Assembly (NCBI RefSeq): GCF_048820935.1
Contig: NZ_JBMERD010000027.1
Span: forward strand, 1 to 15,627
Reading direction: 5' to 3'
From: Algicoccus sp048820935
GTDB lineage: Bacteria; Pseudomonadota; Gammaproteobacteria; Burkholderiales; Burkholderiaceae_B
Length of the DNA: 15,627 bases
The translations under genes were made by a program, and so were the position numbers. The notes under the pieces are model-generated. The model saw only the letters and a program-made list of their open reading frames with translations, was not told the origin of the DNA and made no database searches. The first letter of the stretch is position 1; each line of letters starts with the position of its first letter. This document shows, one piece after another, positions 1-6,600 of the stretch.

Positions 1-15
1 AGAAAAAGTTATTTT

Positions 16-48
16 CTGGTCAACGAATCTGTTATATTTGTTGACCAG
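16..48 (+). repeat. 13-bp inverted repeat (hairpin) upstream of tRNA-Trp
   Basis: CTGGTCAAC (16-24) pairs perfectly with GTTGACCAG (40-48). The stem continues inward through a G-T pair and three A-T pairs to 28/36, leaving a 7-base loop. No run of T follows on the + strand, so it does not look like a standard intrinsic terminator. It may be a 3' structure or processing signal of an upstream gene, which in betaproteobacteria is usually a tuf copy, or a dyad around the promoter at 30-38. The pairing is certain; the role is not known. Confidence 0.55.
30..38 (+). promoter_or_regulatory. Possible extended -10 promoter for tRNA-Trp-secE-nusG
   Basis: TG-T-TATATT matches an extended -10 element, with 5 of 6 bases of TATAAT plus the upstream TG. 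No good -35 hexamer lies 16-18 bases upstream. Transcription would begin near 45, giving a tRNA precursor leader of about 27 bases. The element lies in the inner stem and loop of the 16-48 hairpin. The region is AT-rich, so chance occurrence is possible, and read-through from an upstream tuf gene could be the main source of transcripts. Confidence 0.3.
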
Positions 49-72
49 TCGATAACACGATTGGTAGGTAGA

Positions 73-148
73 AGGGGCATAGCTCAATTGGCAGAGCGTC
101 GGTCTCCAAAACCGAAGGTTGGGGGTTCGAGACCCTCTGCCCCTGCCA
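73..148 (+). tRNA. trpT: tRNA-Trp (anticodon CCA)
   Basis: A complete cloverleaf of 76 bases can be drawn. The acceptor stem is AGGGGCA (73-79) with TGCCCCT (138-144). The D stem is GCTC/GAGC (82-85/94-97). The anticodon stem is TCGGT/ACCGA (99-103/111-115), with loop CTCCAAA and anticodon CCA at 106-108. The variable loop has five bases. The T stem is 121-125/133-137 around loop TTCGAGA. The discriminator base is G145 and the CCA end is encoded at 146-148. It decodes UGG. Its place directly before secE is the usual betaproteobacterial arrangement, where it is normally co-transcribed with neighbouring translation genes and cut out by RNase P and 3' nucleases. Confidence 0.97.
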
Positions 149-200
149 CCGAAATGGCTCGATAAGCCACATCGTGCCTACGCACAATGAGTCACTGTTG

Positions 201-584
201 ATGTCCAACAAGAGTATAAAAACAGTTCCAAATACAGCCGACCGGATCAAACTGGTGTTGGCTGTCGTCGTCGTTGCAGCCGGAATTGTCGCTTTTTCAG
301 CACTTGAAACGCAACTAGCTGCTCCAGTACGCGCAGCAATCTTCATCCTGAGCCTCTTAGTGGCTGCGGGTATCGTTGCGTTGAGTAATCCGGGTAAGCG
401 ACTGATTGGTTTTGGTCAAGAATCCTATTACGAAGTTCGTAAGGTTGTTTGGCCAACTCGCAAAGAAACATTCCAAATGACAGGCATCGTCTTTGCATTT
501 GTTGCTGTCATGGGAATATTTCTTTGGATTCTTGACAAAGGTCTAGAATGGCTGCTCTATGGTGTGTTGCTGGGCTGGCGATAA
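201..584 (+). CDS. secE: Preprotein translocase subunit SecE
   Basis: SecE clamps the two halves of SecY in the inner-membrane SecYEG channel, which exports and inserts proteins. The 127-residue product has three likely membrane helices at about 17-34, 43-62 and 92-110, like the E. coli protein and unlike the single-helix SecE of many other bacteria. The family signature lies on the cytoplasmic side before the last helix: residues 78-87, E-V-R-K-V-V-W-P-T-R. ATG 201 is chosen because a protein beginning MSN fits the class. An in-frame GTG at 174 would add nine residues, but it sits in a small hairpin and has no ribosome binding site. Even ATG 201 has only a weak GAG at 189-191. The gene lies 12 bases before nusG, so the two are surely co-transcribed. 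Confidence 0.93.
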   Translation: MSNKSIKTVPNTADRIKLVLAVVVVAAGIVAFSALETQLAAPVRAAIFILSLLVAAGIVALSNPGKRLIGFGQESYYEVRKVVWPTRKETFQMTGIVFAFVAVMGIFLWILDKGLEWLLYGVLLGWR

Positions 585-596
585 CAGGGGCAACGT

Positions 597-1130
597 ATGA
601 GTAAAAAGTGGTATGTCGTTCATGTCTACTCAGGCATGGAGAAAAGTGTACACAAAGCGCTGCTCGAAAGAATTGAGCGCATGGAGTTGCAAGATGCTTT
701 TGGTCAGATCCTGATTCCATCTGAAGAAGTTGTTGAGATGAAAGATGGGCAACGATCAATTACAGAACGTCGCATCTTCCCTGGATACGTGCTCGTCGAA
801 ATGGAGCTCACAGATCAATCATGGCATTTGGTTAAAAGTACACCACGTGTCACGGGTTTCTTGGGTGGTTCAGGTAATCGTCCAACACCTATCTCGGAGC
901 GTGAGGTCAAAAATATTCTTTCTCAGATCGAGGAAGGTGTTGAGAAACCAAGACCCAAAATTCTCTTTGAAGTGGGTGAAATGGTTCGTGTTAAGGAAGG
1001 TCCATTTGCCGACTTTAACGGCAACGTTGAAGAAGTGAATTACGAGAAGAGCAAGGTACGCGTATCTGTTGCTATTTTCGGACGTTCAACTCCAGTGGAG
1101 TTGGATTTTAGCCAGGTTGAAAAAACCTGA
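597..1130 (+). CDS. nusG: Transcription termination/antitermination factor NusG
   Basis: NusG binds the clamp of RNA polymerase, raises elongation rate, helps Rho act, and links RNA polymerase to the ribosome through S10. The 177-residue product shows the N-terminal NGN domain (WYVVHVYSGME at 5-15, then the RRIFPGYVLVEM segment at 58-69, which faces polymerase). A linker follows, then a C-terminal KOW domain around residues 130-147 (V-R-V-K-E-G-P-F-A-D-F-N-G). The length is typical. The start is well supported by AGGGG at 586-590, seven bases before ATG 597. The stop codon (1128-1130) lies inside a terminator-like hairpin, described separately. Confidence 0.97.
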   Translation: MSKKWYVVHVYSGMEKSVHKALLERIERMELQDAFGQILIPSEEVVEMKDGQRSITERRIFPGYVLVEMELTDQSWHLVKSTPRVTGFLGGSGNRPTPISEREVKNILSQIEEGVEKPRPKILFEVGEMVRVKEGPFADFNGNVEEVNYEKSKVRVSVAIFGRSTPVELDFSQVEKT

Positions 1131-1135
1131 TTTTT
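1113..1135 (+). terminator. Terminator-like hairpin over the nusG stop codon
   Basis: CAGGTT (1113-1118) and AACCTG (1124-1129) form a perfect 6-bp stem with loop GAAAA. One A and five T follow (1131-1135). The stem includes most of the nusG TGA stop (1128-1130), so a ribosome finishing nusG would mask it. Only half of the stem is G-C, so termination would be partial. It may act as an attenuator between nusG and the rplK operon. I see no clear promoter in the spacer to replace lost transcription. Confidence 0.4.
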
Positions 1136-1142
1136 AACCAAT

Positions 1143-1176
1143 GGGGAGATGCCTGTTTAGGCAGCGTTTGCACCCG
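1143..1176 (+). promoter_or_regulatory. Structured rplK leader, possible L1 feedback site
   Basis: TGCCT (1150-1154) and AGGCA (1159-1163) form a hairpin with loop GTTT. Below it, GGG (1143-1145) can pair with CCC (1173-1175) across an asymmetric internal loop. In E. coli and other bacteria, L1 represses the rplK-rplA mRNA by binding a stem with an asymmetric loop near the rplK start that mimics its 23S rRNA site. Position and shape fit that role. I cannot align it to a known L1 target, so this is inference. The rplK ribosome binding site follows at 1178-1184. Confidence 0.3.
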
Positions 1177-1189
1177 TTAGGAGATTCTA

Positions 1190-1621
1190 ATGGCAAAGAA
1201 GATTGCCGGTTATATCAAGCTGCAAGTGCCAGCTGGTAAAGCCAACCCATCGCCACCAATCGGGCCTGCGCTCGGTCAGCGTGGTTTGAATATCATGGAA
1301 TTCTGCAAAGCGTTTAACGCTAAAACTCAGGGCATGGAACCTGGTTTGCCAATTCCTGTCGTGATCACTGCGTTTGCTGATAAGAGCTTCACTTTTATCA
1401 TGAAAACGCCACCCGCTTCTATTCTGATTAAGAAAGCAGCTGGAATTCAAAAGGGATCACCAAAGCCACACCTGGATAAGGTTGGTAAGTTGACGCGTGC
1501 ACAAGCAGAAGAAATCGCGAAGACAAAAGAGCCTGATTTGACAGCCCGTGATTTAGATGCAGCTGTTCGCACCATCGCTGGTAGCGCAAGCAGCATGGGC
1601 ATTACGGTTGAAGGAGTCTAA
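1190..1621 (+). CDS. rplK: Large ribosomal subunit protein uL11
   Basis: L11 sits at the base of the ribosomal stalk on 23S rRNA helices 43-44. It is needed for factor-dependent GTPase activity and, in cells with RelA, for sensing uncharged tRNA. The 143-residue product has the standard length. The proline-rich N-terminal segment (residues 20-40, P-S-P-P-I-G-P-A-L-G-Q-R-G-L-N-I) and the RNA-binding C-terminal domain are both intact. The start at ATG 1190 follows a strong TTAGGAGA at 1177-1184. The gene ends two bases before rplA, whose ribosome binding site (AAGGAG, 1611-1616) lies inside the rplK coding sequence, so translation of the two is likely coupled. Confidence 0.98.
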   Translation: MAKKIAGYIKLQVPAGKANPSPPIGPALGQRGLNIMEFCKAFNAKTQGMEPGLPIPVVITAFADKSFTFIMKTPPASILIKKAAGIQKGSPKPHLDKVGKLTRAQAEEIAKTKEPDLTARDLDAAVRTIAGSASSMGITVEGV

Positions 1622-1623
1622 TC

Positions 1624-2322
1624 ATGGCTAAATTGTCCAAACGCATGGCAGCAATTGCCGAAAAAATTAATCGTGAACAACTGTACCAAGTTGAAGAAGC
1701 ACTTGCACTCGTTAAAGAGTGTGCTACAGCGAAATTCGACGAATCCATCGACGTGGCCGTTCAGCTCGGAATTGATCCAAGAAAATCAGATCAACTCGTG
1801 CGTGGTGCTGTTGTCATGCCTGAAGGAACTGGCAAAACAGTTCGTGTGGCTGTGTTTACCCAGGGCGATAAAGCTCAGGAAGCATTAGACGCCGGGGCTG
1901 ATATTGTCGGTATGGAAGATTTGGCTGATCAAGTCAAAGCAGGCAATATGGATTTTGACGTTGTGATTGCTTCTCCCGATGCGATGCGTATCGTGGGTCA
2001 ACTCGGTCAGATTTTAGGTCCCCGTGGTTTGATGCCAAACCCAAGAGTGGGTACCGTCACGCCCGATGTTGCGACAGCTGTTAAGAATGCAAAAGCTGGC
2101 CAAGTTCAATACCGTACAGATAAAGCCGGTATTATCCACGCCACAATCGGTCGCGCTTCGTTTGATGTGGAAAAGCTGCAAAACAACTTGCTGGCTTTGA
2201 TTGATGCATTGAACAAAGCACGTCCTGCAACATCGAAAGGTGTTTATTTACGTAAAGTTGCTGTGTCTTCCACCATGGGTGGCGGCGCACGCATTGAAGT
2301 TGCATCATTGACGGGTGCTTAA
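1624..2322 (+). CDS. rplA: Large ribosomal subunit protein uL1
   Basis: L1 forms the mobile L1 stalk that interacts with deacylated tRNA at the E site. In many bacteria it also represses its own operon. The 232-residue product has the usual length and two-domain plan. The family signature G-Q-I-L-G-P-R-G-L-M-P-N-P spans residues 128-140, and the C-terminal part keeps the STMGGG motif (215-220). The start is fixed by AAGGAG at 1611-1616, with spacing of seven bases. A spacer of 243 bases follows before rplJ and carries the rplJ regulatory leader. Confidence 0.98.
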   Translation: MAKLSKRMAAIAEKINREQLYQVEEALALVKECATAKFDESIDVAVQLGIDPRKSDQLVRGAVVMPEGTGKTVRVAVFTQGDKAQEALDAGADIVGMEDLADQVKAGNMDFDVVIASPDAMRIVGQLGQILGPRGLMPNPRVGTVTPDVATAVKNAKAGQVQYRTDKAGIIHATIGRASFDVEKLQNNLLALIDALNKARPATSKGVYLRKVAVSSTMGGGARIEVASLTGA

Positions 2323-2344
2323 TCTCACACGTTAATGCAAAAAA

Positions 2345-2366
2345 ACTTTGGGCTGCACCCTAAAGT
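2345..2366 (+). other. Hairpin downstream of rplA
   Basis: ACTTT-GGG (2345-2352) pairs with CCC-AAAGT (2358-2366, one T bulged at 2361) to give an 8-bp stem with loop CTGCA. It is preceded by a run of A and not followed by T, so it does not look like an intrinsic terminator on this strand. It probably forms the upstream part of the rplJ leader fold. Role unknown. Confidence 0.35.
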
Positions 2367-2387
2367 CGCAAGATAAGTAAGGTGCTG

Positions 2388-2471
2388 CTGTCAAAGACCG
2401 CTGGAGTGGAGATTGATCGAAGTGTGATCAATTAAAACTTAATTTGGTTAGTACCTATCCAGCGTAGACGG
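2388..2471 (+). promoter_or_regulatory. rplJ leader: L10-(L7/L12) feedback site
   Basis: An outer helix, CTGTC (2388-2392) with GACGG (2467-2471), is joined by the asymmetric loop AAAGAC/TA to an inner 7-bp helix, CGCTGGA (2399-2405) with TCCAGCG (2458-2464). Inside it, ATTGATC (2412-2418) and GATCAAT (2426-2432) form a perfect 7-bp hairpin. The words AAGACCGC and GCGTAGACGG around the loop match, from memory, the E. coli rplJ leader at the site where the L10-L7/L12 complex binds to repress rplJ-rplL translation. The asymmetric purine loop is consistent with a kink-turn. Repression of rplJ and rplL is therefore expected here. No alignment was run. Confidence 0.7.
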
Positions 2472-2476
2472 CGTCC

Positions 2477-2569
2477 ATGGAAGATTTCTTTAAAGAGCTC
2501 GACCAGGTTCGCCGCATTCGGAAGACACGGAATTTTTCTGTGTCACTTGATGGAGTGTTCAAACCGTGA
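2477..2569 (+). CDS. Possible 30-residue leader peptide overlapping the rplJ start
   Basis: An ATG at 2477 opens a frame of 30 sense codons. The product begins MEDFFKELDQ, is rich in charged residues, and ends SLDGVFKP. It ends with TGA at 2567-2569, which overlaps the rplJ start in GTGA. The frame cannot extend further upstream because TAG lies in frame at 2465-2467. The ATG is six bases after the end of the L10-binding structure. No convincing ribosome binding site precedes it, only GACGG at 2467-2471, which is part of the stem. I recognise no family. An open frame of this length arises by chance in roughly one of four tries. Its placement is suggestive, since translation of it would couple to rplJ, but it may not be translated. 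Confidence 0.22.
   Translation: MEDFFKELDQVRRIRKTRNFSVSLDGVFKP
2524..2544 (+). other. Hairpin just upstream of the rplJ ribosome binding site
   Basis: GACACGGAA (2524-2532) pairs with TTCTGTGTC (2536-2544) in a 9-bp stem with one G-T pair and a 3-base T loop. It ends seven bases before the rplJ ribosome binding site (TGGAG, 2551-2555). It lies inside the possible leader frame at 2477-2569, so ribosomes there would open it. It may tune access to the rplJ start or be a stability element. The role is inference. Confidence 0.4.
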
Positions 2570-3096
2570 GTCTCAATCGTACTGAAAAAGCGGCCGTTAT
2601 CGAAGAAATCACTTCCCAGTTGGAAAGTGCACAATCGATTATCGTCGCTGAGTATCGTGGTCTGGACGTCGCTGCCGTCACCGTACTGCGCAAAAATGCG
2701 CGCGAAGCAGGTGTGTACCTGCGTGTTTTAAAGAACACGCTGGTGCGTCGCGCTTTGAAAGACACGAATTTTGAAGGTCTGACAGAGCAGCTGACAGGTC
2801 CATTGATGTATGCCATCAGTGATGACCCAGTTAGCGCTGCAAAAGTGCTTTCGGCTTTTAGCAAAGCGAATGACAAATTGGTTGTCAAAGCTGGTGCGCT
2901 GCCCAACAGCGTGCTGGATCCCAATGGGGTCAAAGCGTTGGCAACGATGCCGTCACGTGAAGAGTTGCTGTCCAAGCTGCTCGGAACAATGCAAGCACCT
3001 ATCGCGCAATTTGTACGCACACTCAACGAAGTACCCACGAAGTTTGTCCGTGGACTCGCTGCTGTTAGAGATCAGAAGCAGGGATCCGAGGCTTAA
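2566..3096 (+). CDS. rplJ: Large ribosomal subunit protein uL10
   Basis: L10 anchors the L7/L12 dimers to the ribosome, forming the stalk base with L11. The free L10-L7/L12 complex also represses this mRNA. The 176-residue product begins MSLNRTEK, as in other betaproteobacteria. The N-terminal rRNA-binding domain includes the A-E-Y-R-G-L segment (28-33) and the conserved L-K-N-T-L-V-R-R-A segment (55-63). The C-terminal helix that carries L7/L12 lies at about 135-170. The start is GTG 2566, supported by TGGAG at 2551-2555 (spacing ten bases). No in-frame ATG lies near by. The long structured leader, the distant start signal and the GTG start all suggest controlled initiation. Confidence 0.97.
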   Translation: MSLNRTEKAAVIEEITSQLESAQSIIVAEYRGLDVAAVTVLRKNAREAGVYLRVLKNTLVRRALKDTNFEGLTEQLTGPLMYAISDDPVSAAKVLSAFSKANDKLVVKAGALPNSVLDPNGVKALATMPSREELLSKLLGTMQAPIAQFVRTLNEVPTKFVRGLAAVRDQKQGSEA

Positions 3097-3167
3097 TTCG
3101 TTCGTTGCTGCGGTAAGGCAAACGATATCCAATACCTGGTAAATATTTATTTAAACGGAGTTCAGAA

Positions 3168-3542
3168 ATGACTAAAGCAGAAATTCTCGACGCAATCGCC
3201 GGTATGTCCGTGCTTGAGCTGTCCGAGCTGATTTCAGAAATGGAAGAGAAGTTTGGTGTTTCAGCTGCTGCGGCCGCTGTGGCTGTTGCTGCACCTGCAG
3301 CTGGTGGTGGTGAAGCTGCTGCTGAAGAGCAGACAGAATTCTCTATCGTTCTGGCTGAAGTTGGCGCAAACAAAGTCAGCGTGATTAAAGCTGTTCGTGA
3401 GCTGACAGGTCTTGGCTTGAAAGAAGCTAAAGACATGGTTGACGGCGCACCTAAAGCGATTAAAGAAGGCGTTGATAAAGCCGAAGCCGAAGAAGGCAAG
3501 AAAAAACTTGAAGAGGCCGGCGCTAAAGTCGAACTCAAGTAA
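3168..3542 (+). CDS. rplL: Large ribosomal subunit protein bL12 (L7/L12)
   Basis: L7/L12 is the multi-copy stalk protein that recruits IF2, EF-Tu, EF-G and RF3 and stimulates their GTPase activity. The 124-residue product has three parts: an N-terminal dimerisation and L10-binding domain (1-31), an Ala/Gly-rich hinge (about 32-54), and the factor-binding C-terminal domain (55-124) with the conserved K-x-x-V-I-K-x-V-R segment (69-77) and GLGLKEAK (81-88). The start ATG 3168 follows CGGAG at 3156-3160. The 71-base gap after rplJ holds no gene and no clear structure. Several copies per ribosome require it to be made in excess over L10. Confidence 0.98.
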   Translation: MTKAEILDAIAGMSVLELSELISEMEEKFGVSAAAAAVAVAAPAAGGGEAAAEEQTEFSIVLAEVGANKVSVIKAVRELTGLGLKEAKDMVDGAPKAIKEGVDKAEAEEGKKKLEEAGAKVELK

Positions 3543-3555
3543 TTTCGAGTTTTTG

Positions 3556-3592
3556 CAAACCCGGGAGCTTGATTTCTTGCTTCCGGGTTTTG
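3556..3592 (+). terminator. Attenuator-like hairpin between rplL and rpoB
   Basis: The arm CAAACCCGGGAGC (3556-3568) pairs with GCTTCCGGGTTTTG (3579-3592), with one bulged T and one G-T pair, around a 10-base loop. The G-C-rich core ends in TTTT before GCG, so the T tract is short and termination should be partial. In E. coli an attenuator at this same place lowers RNA polymerase synthesis relative to ribosomal proteins. The position and form agree with that role. It abuts a second hairpin at 3593. Confidence 0.6.
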
Positions 3593-3641
3593 CGACTTCA
3601 GGAAACCTGGTTGTAACAGGCAGCAATGTTTCCTGAAGTCG
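3593..3641 (+). other. 14-bp perfect stem, likely RNase III processing site
   Basis: CGACTTCAGGAAAC (3593-3606) is the exact reverse complement of GTTTCCTGAAGTCG (3628-3641). The 21-base loop can form a small inner stem, CTG/CAG (3607-3609/3617-3619). In E. coli, RNase III cuts a stem in the rplL-rpoB spacer, separating ribosomal-protein and polymerase messages. A perfect stem of this length at the same place is a good candidate for an equivalent site. It begins where the preceding attenuator-like hairpin ends. No T run follows, so it is not a terminator. Confidence 0.55.
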
Positions 3642-3692
3642 TTCCCCCAGAGCCGTCATATACGGTTCGCATAACTTTGAGTCGGAGTGCTC

Positions 3693-6600
3693 ATGCCATA
3701 CTCGTTCACCGAAAAAAAGCGCATCCGTAAAAGCTTTGCTAAGCGGGAGGATGTGCAAACCGTCCCGTACTTGCTGGCTACGCAAATTGAATCCTACAGA
3801 ACCTTTCTTCAACCTGACACAACACCGTCAAAGCGTAAAGATGAAGGTTTAGAGGCTGCGTTTAAATCTATTTTCCCTATCGTCAGCCATAACGGCATGG
3901 CGAGATTGGAGTTTGTCAGTTATGCACTGTCAGACCCAGCTTTTGACGTTAAAGAATGTCAGATGCGCGGACTGAACTTTGCATCTTCATTGCGTGCAAA
4001 AGTGCGCCTGGTTATCATGGATCGTGAGACCAGTAAACCCACCGTTAAAGAAGTGAAGGAACAAGAGGTCTACATGGGTGAGATTCCACTCATGACGGAT
4101 ACTGGTTCATTCGTGATTAACGGGACAGAAAGAGTCATTGTTTCTCAGCTGCATCGTTCACCCGGTGTGTTCTTTGAACACGATCGCGGTAAAACGCACA
4201 GCTCAGGGAAATTACTTTTCTCAGCCAGAATTATTCCTTACCGCGGTTCGTGGTTGGATTTCGAATTTGATCCTAAAGATTTGCTATTTTTCAGAATTGA
4301 CCGTCGCAGAAAGATGCCCGTGACAATTTTGATGAAAGCGATCGGAATGACGCCTGAATCAATCCTCGCGCATTTCTTTGAGTTTGACCAGTTTGATTTG
4401 ATGTCTGAAGGTGCATTGATTGAATTTGTACCAGAACGCTGGAAAGGCGAAGTAGCCAGTTTTGATATTCAAGACAAATCCGGCAATACCTTGGTCGAAA
4501 AAGACAAGCGCGTGACTGCAAAACATGTCCGTGATATTACCAATGCCGGAATTACGAAAATTTCCGTGCCAGAGGATTATCTCATTGGACGTGTGCTCGC
4601 AACAAAATTGATCGATCCTGACACAGGCGAAGTCATTGCGAATGCGAACGAAGAGATTACTGAAGGTCTCTTGGCGACTATTCGTACTGCTGGCATTAAA
4701 ACAATTCAAACGCTTTTCACAAACGATCTGGATCGTGGTCCATACATTTCACAAACATTGCGTACCGACGATACGGCTGATCAACTGTCAGCTCGTGTTG
4801 CGATTTATCGCATGATGCGTCCTGGTGAGCCACCAACCGAAGAAGCTGTTGAAGGCTTGTTCCAGCGTTTGTTCTACAGTGATGAAACCTACGATTTGTC
4901 ACGCGTTGGACGTATGAAGGTGAATAGTCGCCTTGGTCATCCAGATACCGATGATGATGTTCTGACACTGACAGACCGCGATATTCTCGATACTGTTAGT
5001 ACACTGGTCGAATTGAGAAACGGTCGTGGTCAAATTGATGATATTGATCACCTGGGTAATCGTCGTGTTCGCTGTGTGGGTGAATTGGCTGAAAACCAAT
5101 TCCGTGCAGGTCTCGTTCGTGTTGAACGCGCTGTTAAAGAGCGTCTTGGTCAGGCAGAAGCTGACAACTTGATGCCACACGATCTGATTAACTCCAAGCC
5201 TATTTCGGCTGCGGTTAAAGAGTTCTTCGGTTCAAGCCAATTGTCACAATTTATGGACCAGACTAACCCTCTGTCTGAAGTGACACACAAACGTCGTGTC
5301 TCGGCATTGGGACCGGGTGGTTTGACTCGTGAACGCGCAGGTTTTGAAGTCCGTGACGTGCACCCAACACACTATGGTCGTGTATGTCCGATTGAAACAC
5401 CTGAAGGTCCAAACATTGGTCTGATCAACTCAATGGCCTTGTATGCACGCCTTAACGAATACGGTTTCTTGGAGACACCGTACCGTAAGGTGGTTGATCG
5501 TCAGGTGACAGAAGAGATTGTTTATTTATCCGCAATTGAAGAAAGCAATTTCATCATTGCTCAGGCGAACGCGCATCTTGATGATGACGGCAGATTCCTG
5601 GATGAGTTAATTGCTTGTCGCCAAGCGGGCGAAACTTTGCTAACTTCGCCCGGTAATGTGGATTACATGGACGTTGCGCCTTCACAGATTGTGTCGGTGG
5701 CCGCTTCCTTAATTCCATTCCTCGAGCATGATGACGCGAACCGAGCACTCATGGGTGCCAACATGCAGCGTCAGGCCGTTCCGTGCTTGCGACCTGAGAA
5801 ACCGATTGTGGGTACAGGCGTTGAGCGCACCGTGGCAGTTGACTCAGGCACAACCGTTCAAGCAGAACGTGGTGGTGTTGTTGACCATGTTGATGCGGAT
5901 CGTATTGTGATTCGTGTGAACGATGATGAGAACGTGGCTGGCGAGGTCGGGGTGGATATTTATAACCTGATCAAATACTCACGTTCAAACCAAAACACCA
6001 ACATCAACCAGCGTCCTATCGTCAAACGTGGCGATAAAGTGCAGCGCGGTGATGTGTTGGCTGATGGTGCATCGACTGACCTAGGCGAATTGGCATTGGG
6101 TCAGAATATGTTGATCGCGTTTATGCCTTGGAATGGTTACAACTTTGAAGACTCGATTCTGATTTCCGAAAAGGTTGTTTCTGAAGAGCGCTATACATCC
6201 ATTCACATTGAAGAATTGACGGTTGTTGCTCGCGATACGAAGTTAGGCGCGGAAGAAATCACGCGAGACATCAGTAATTTGGCTGAAAGTCAGTTGAATC
6301 GTCTGGATGACTCCGGCATTGTTCATATTGGTGCAGAAGTTCGTGCTGATGACGTGCTTGTGGGTAAAGTAACACCAAAAGGTGAAACACAATTAACACC
6401 TGAAGAGAAATTGCTGCGTGCGATTTTTGGTGAAAAAGCATCTGACGTTAAAGACACGTCATTGCGCGTCCCCTCCGGTATGGTTGGAACAGTCATTGAC
6501 GTTCAAGTGTTTACGCGTGAAGGCATTGAGCGTGATAAACGTGCTCAGTCCATTATTGATGATGAGTTGCGTCGTTATCGGACAGACCTGAACGACCAGT

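Noticed and set aside
41..69. TTGACC at 41-46 as a -35 hexamer for tRNA-Trp
   Set aside because: No -10-like hexamer lies 16-18 bases downstream, and the hexamer is part of the hairpin arm.
2345..2366. Hairpin after rplA as an intrinsic terminator
   Set aside because: No T tract follows the stem on the + strand, and rplJ downstream has no clear promoter of its own in the spacer. More likely part of the leader.
2559..3038. Minus-strand open frame of 159 codons opposite rplJ
   Set aside because: It lies fully within a well-supported ribosomal gene and is explained by codon bias on the coding strand. No recognisable domain.
3065..3538. Minus-strand open frame of 157 codons opposite rplL
   Set aside because: The low-complexity Ala/Ser/Pro content is the mirror of the Ala-rich L7/L12 hinge and biased codons. 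No ribosome binding site or family was seen.
3687..3692. GTG at 3687 as the rpoB start, giving two extra residues
   Set aside because: The GTG overlaps the GGAG ribosome binding site at 3684-3687. ATG 3693 has proper spacing and gives the family N-terminus MPYSF.
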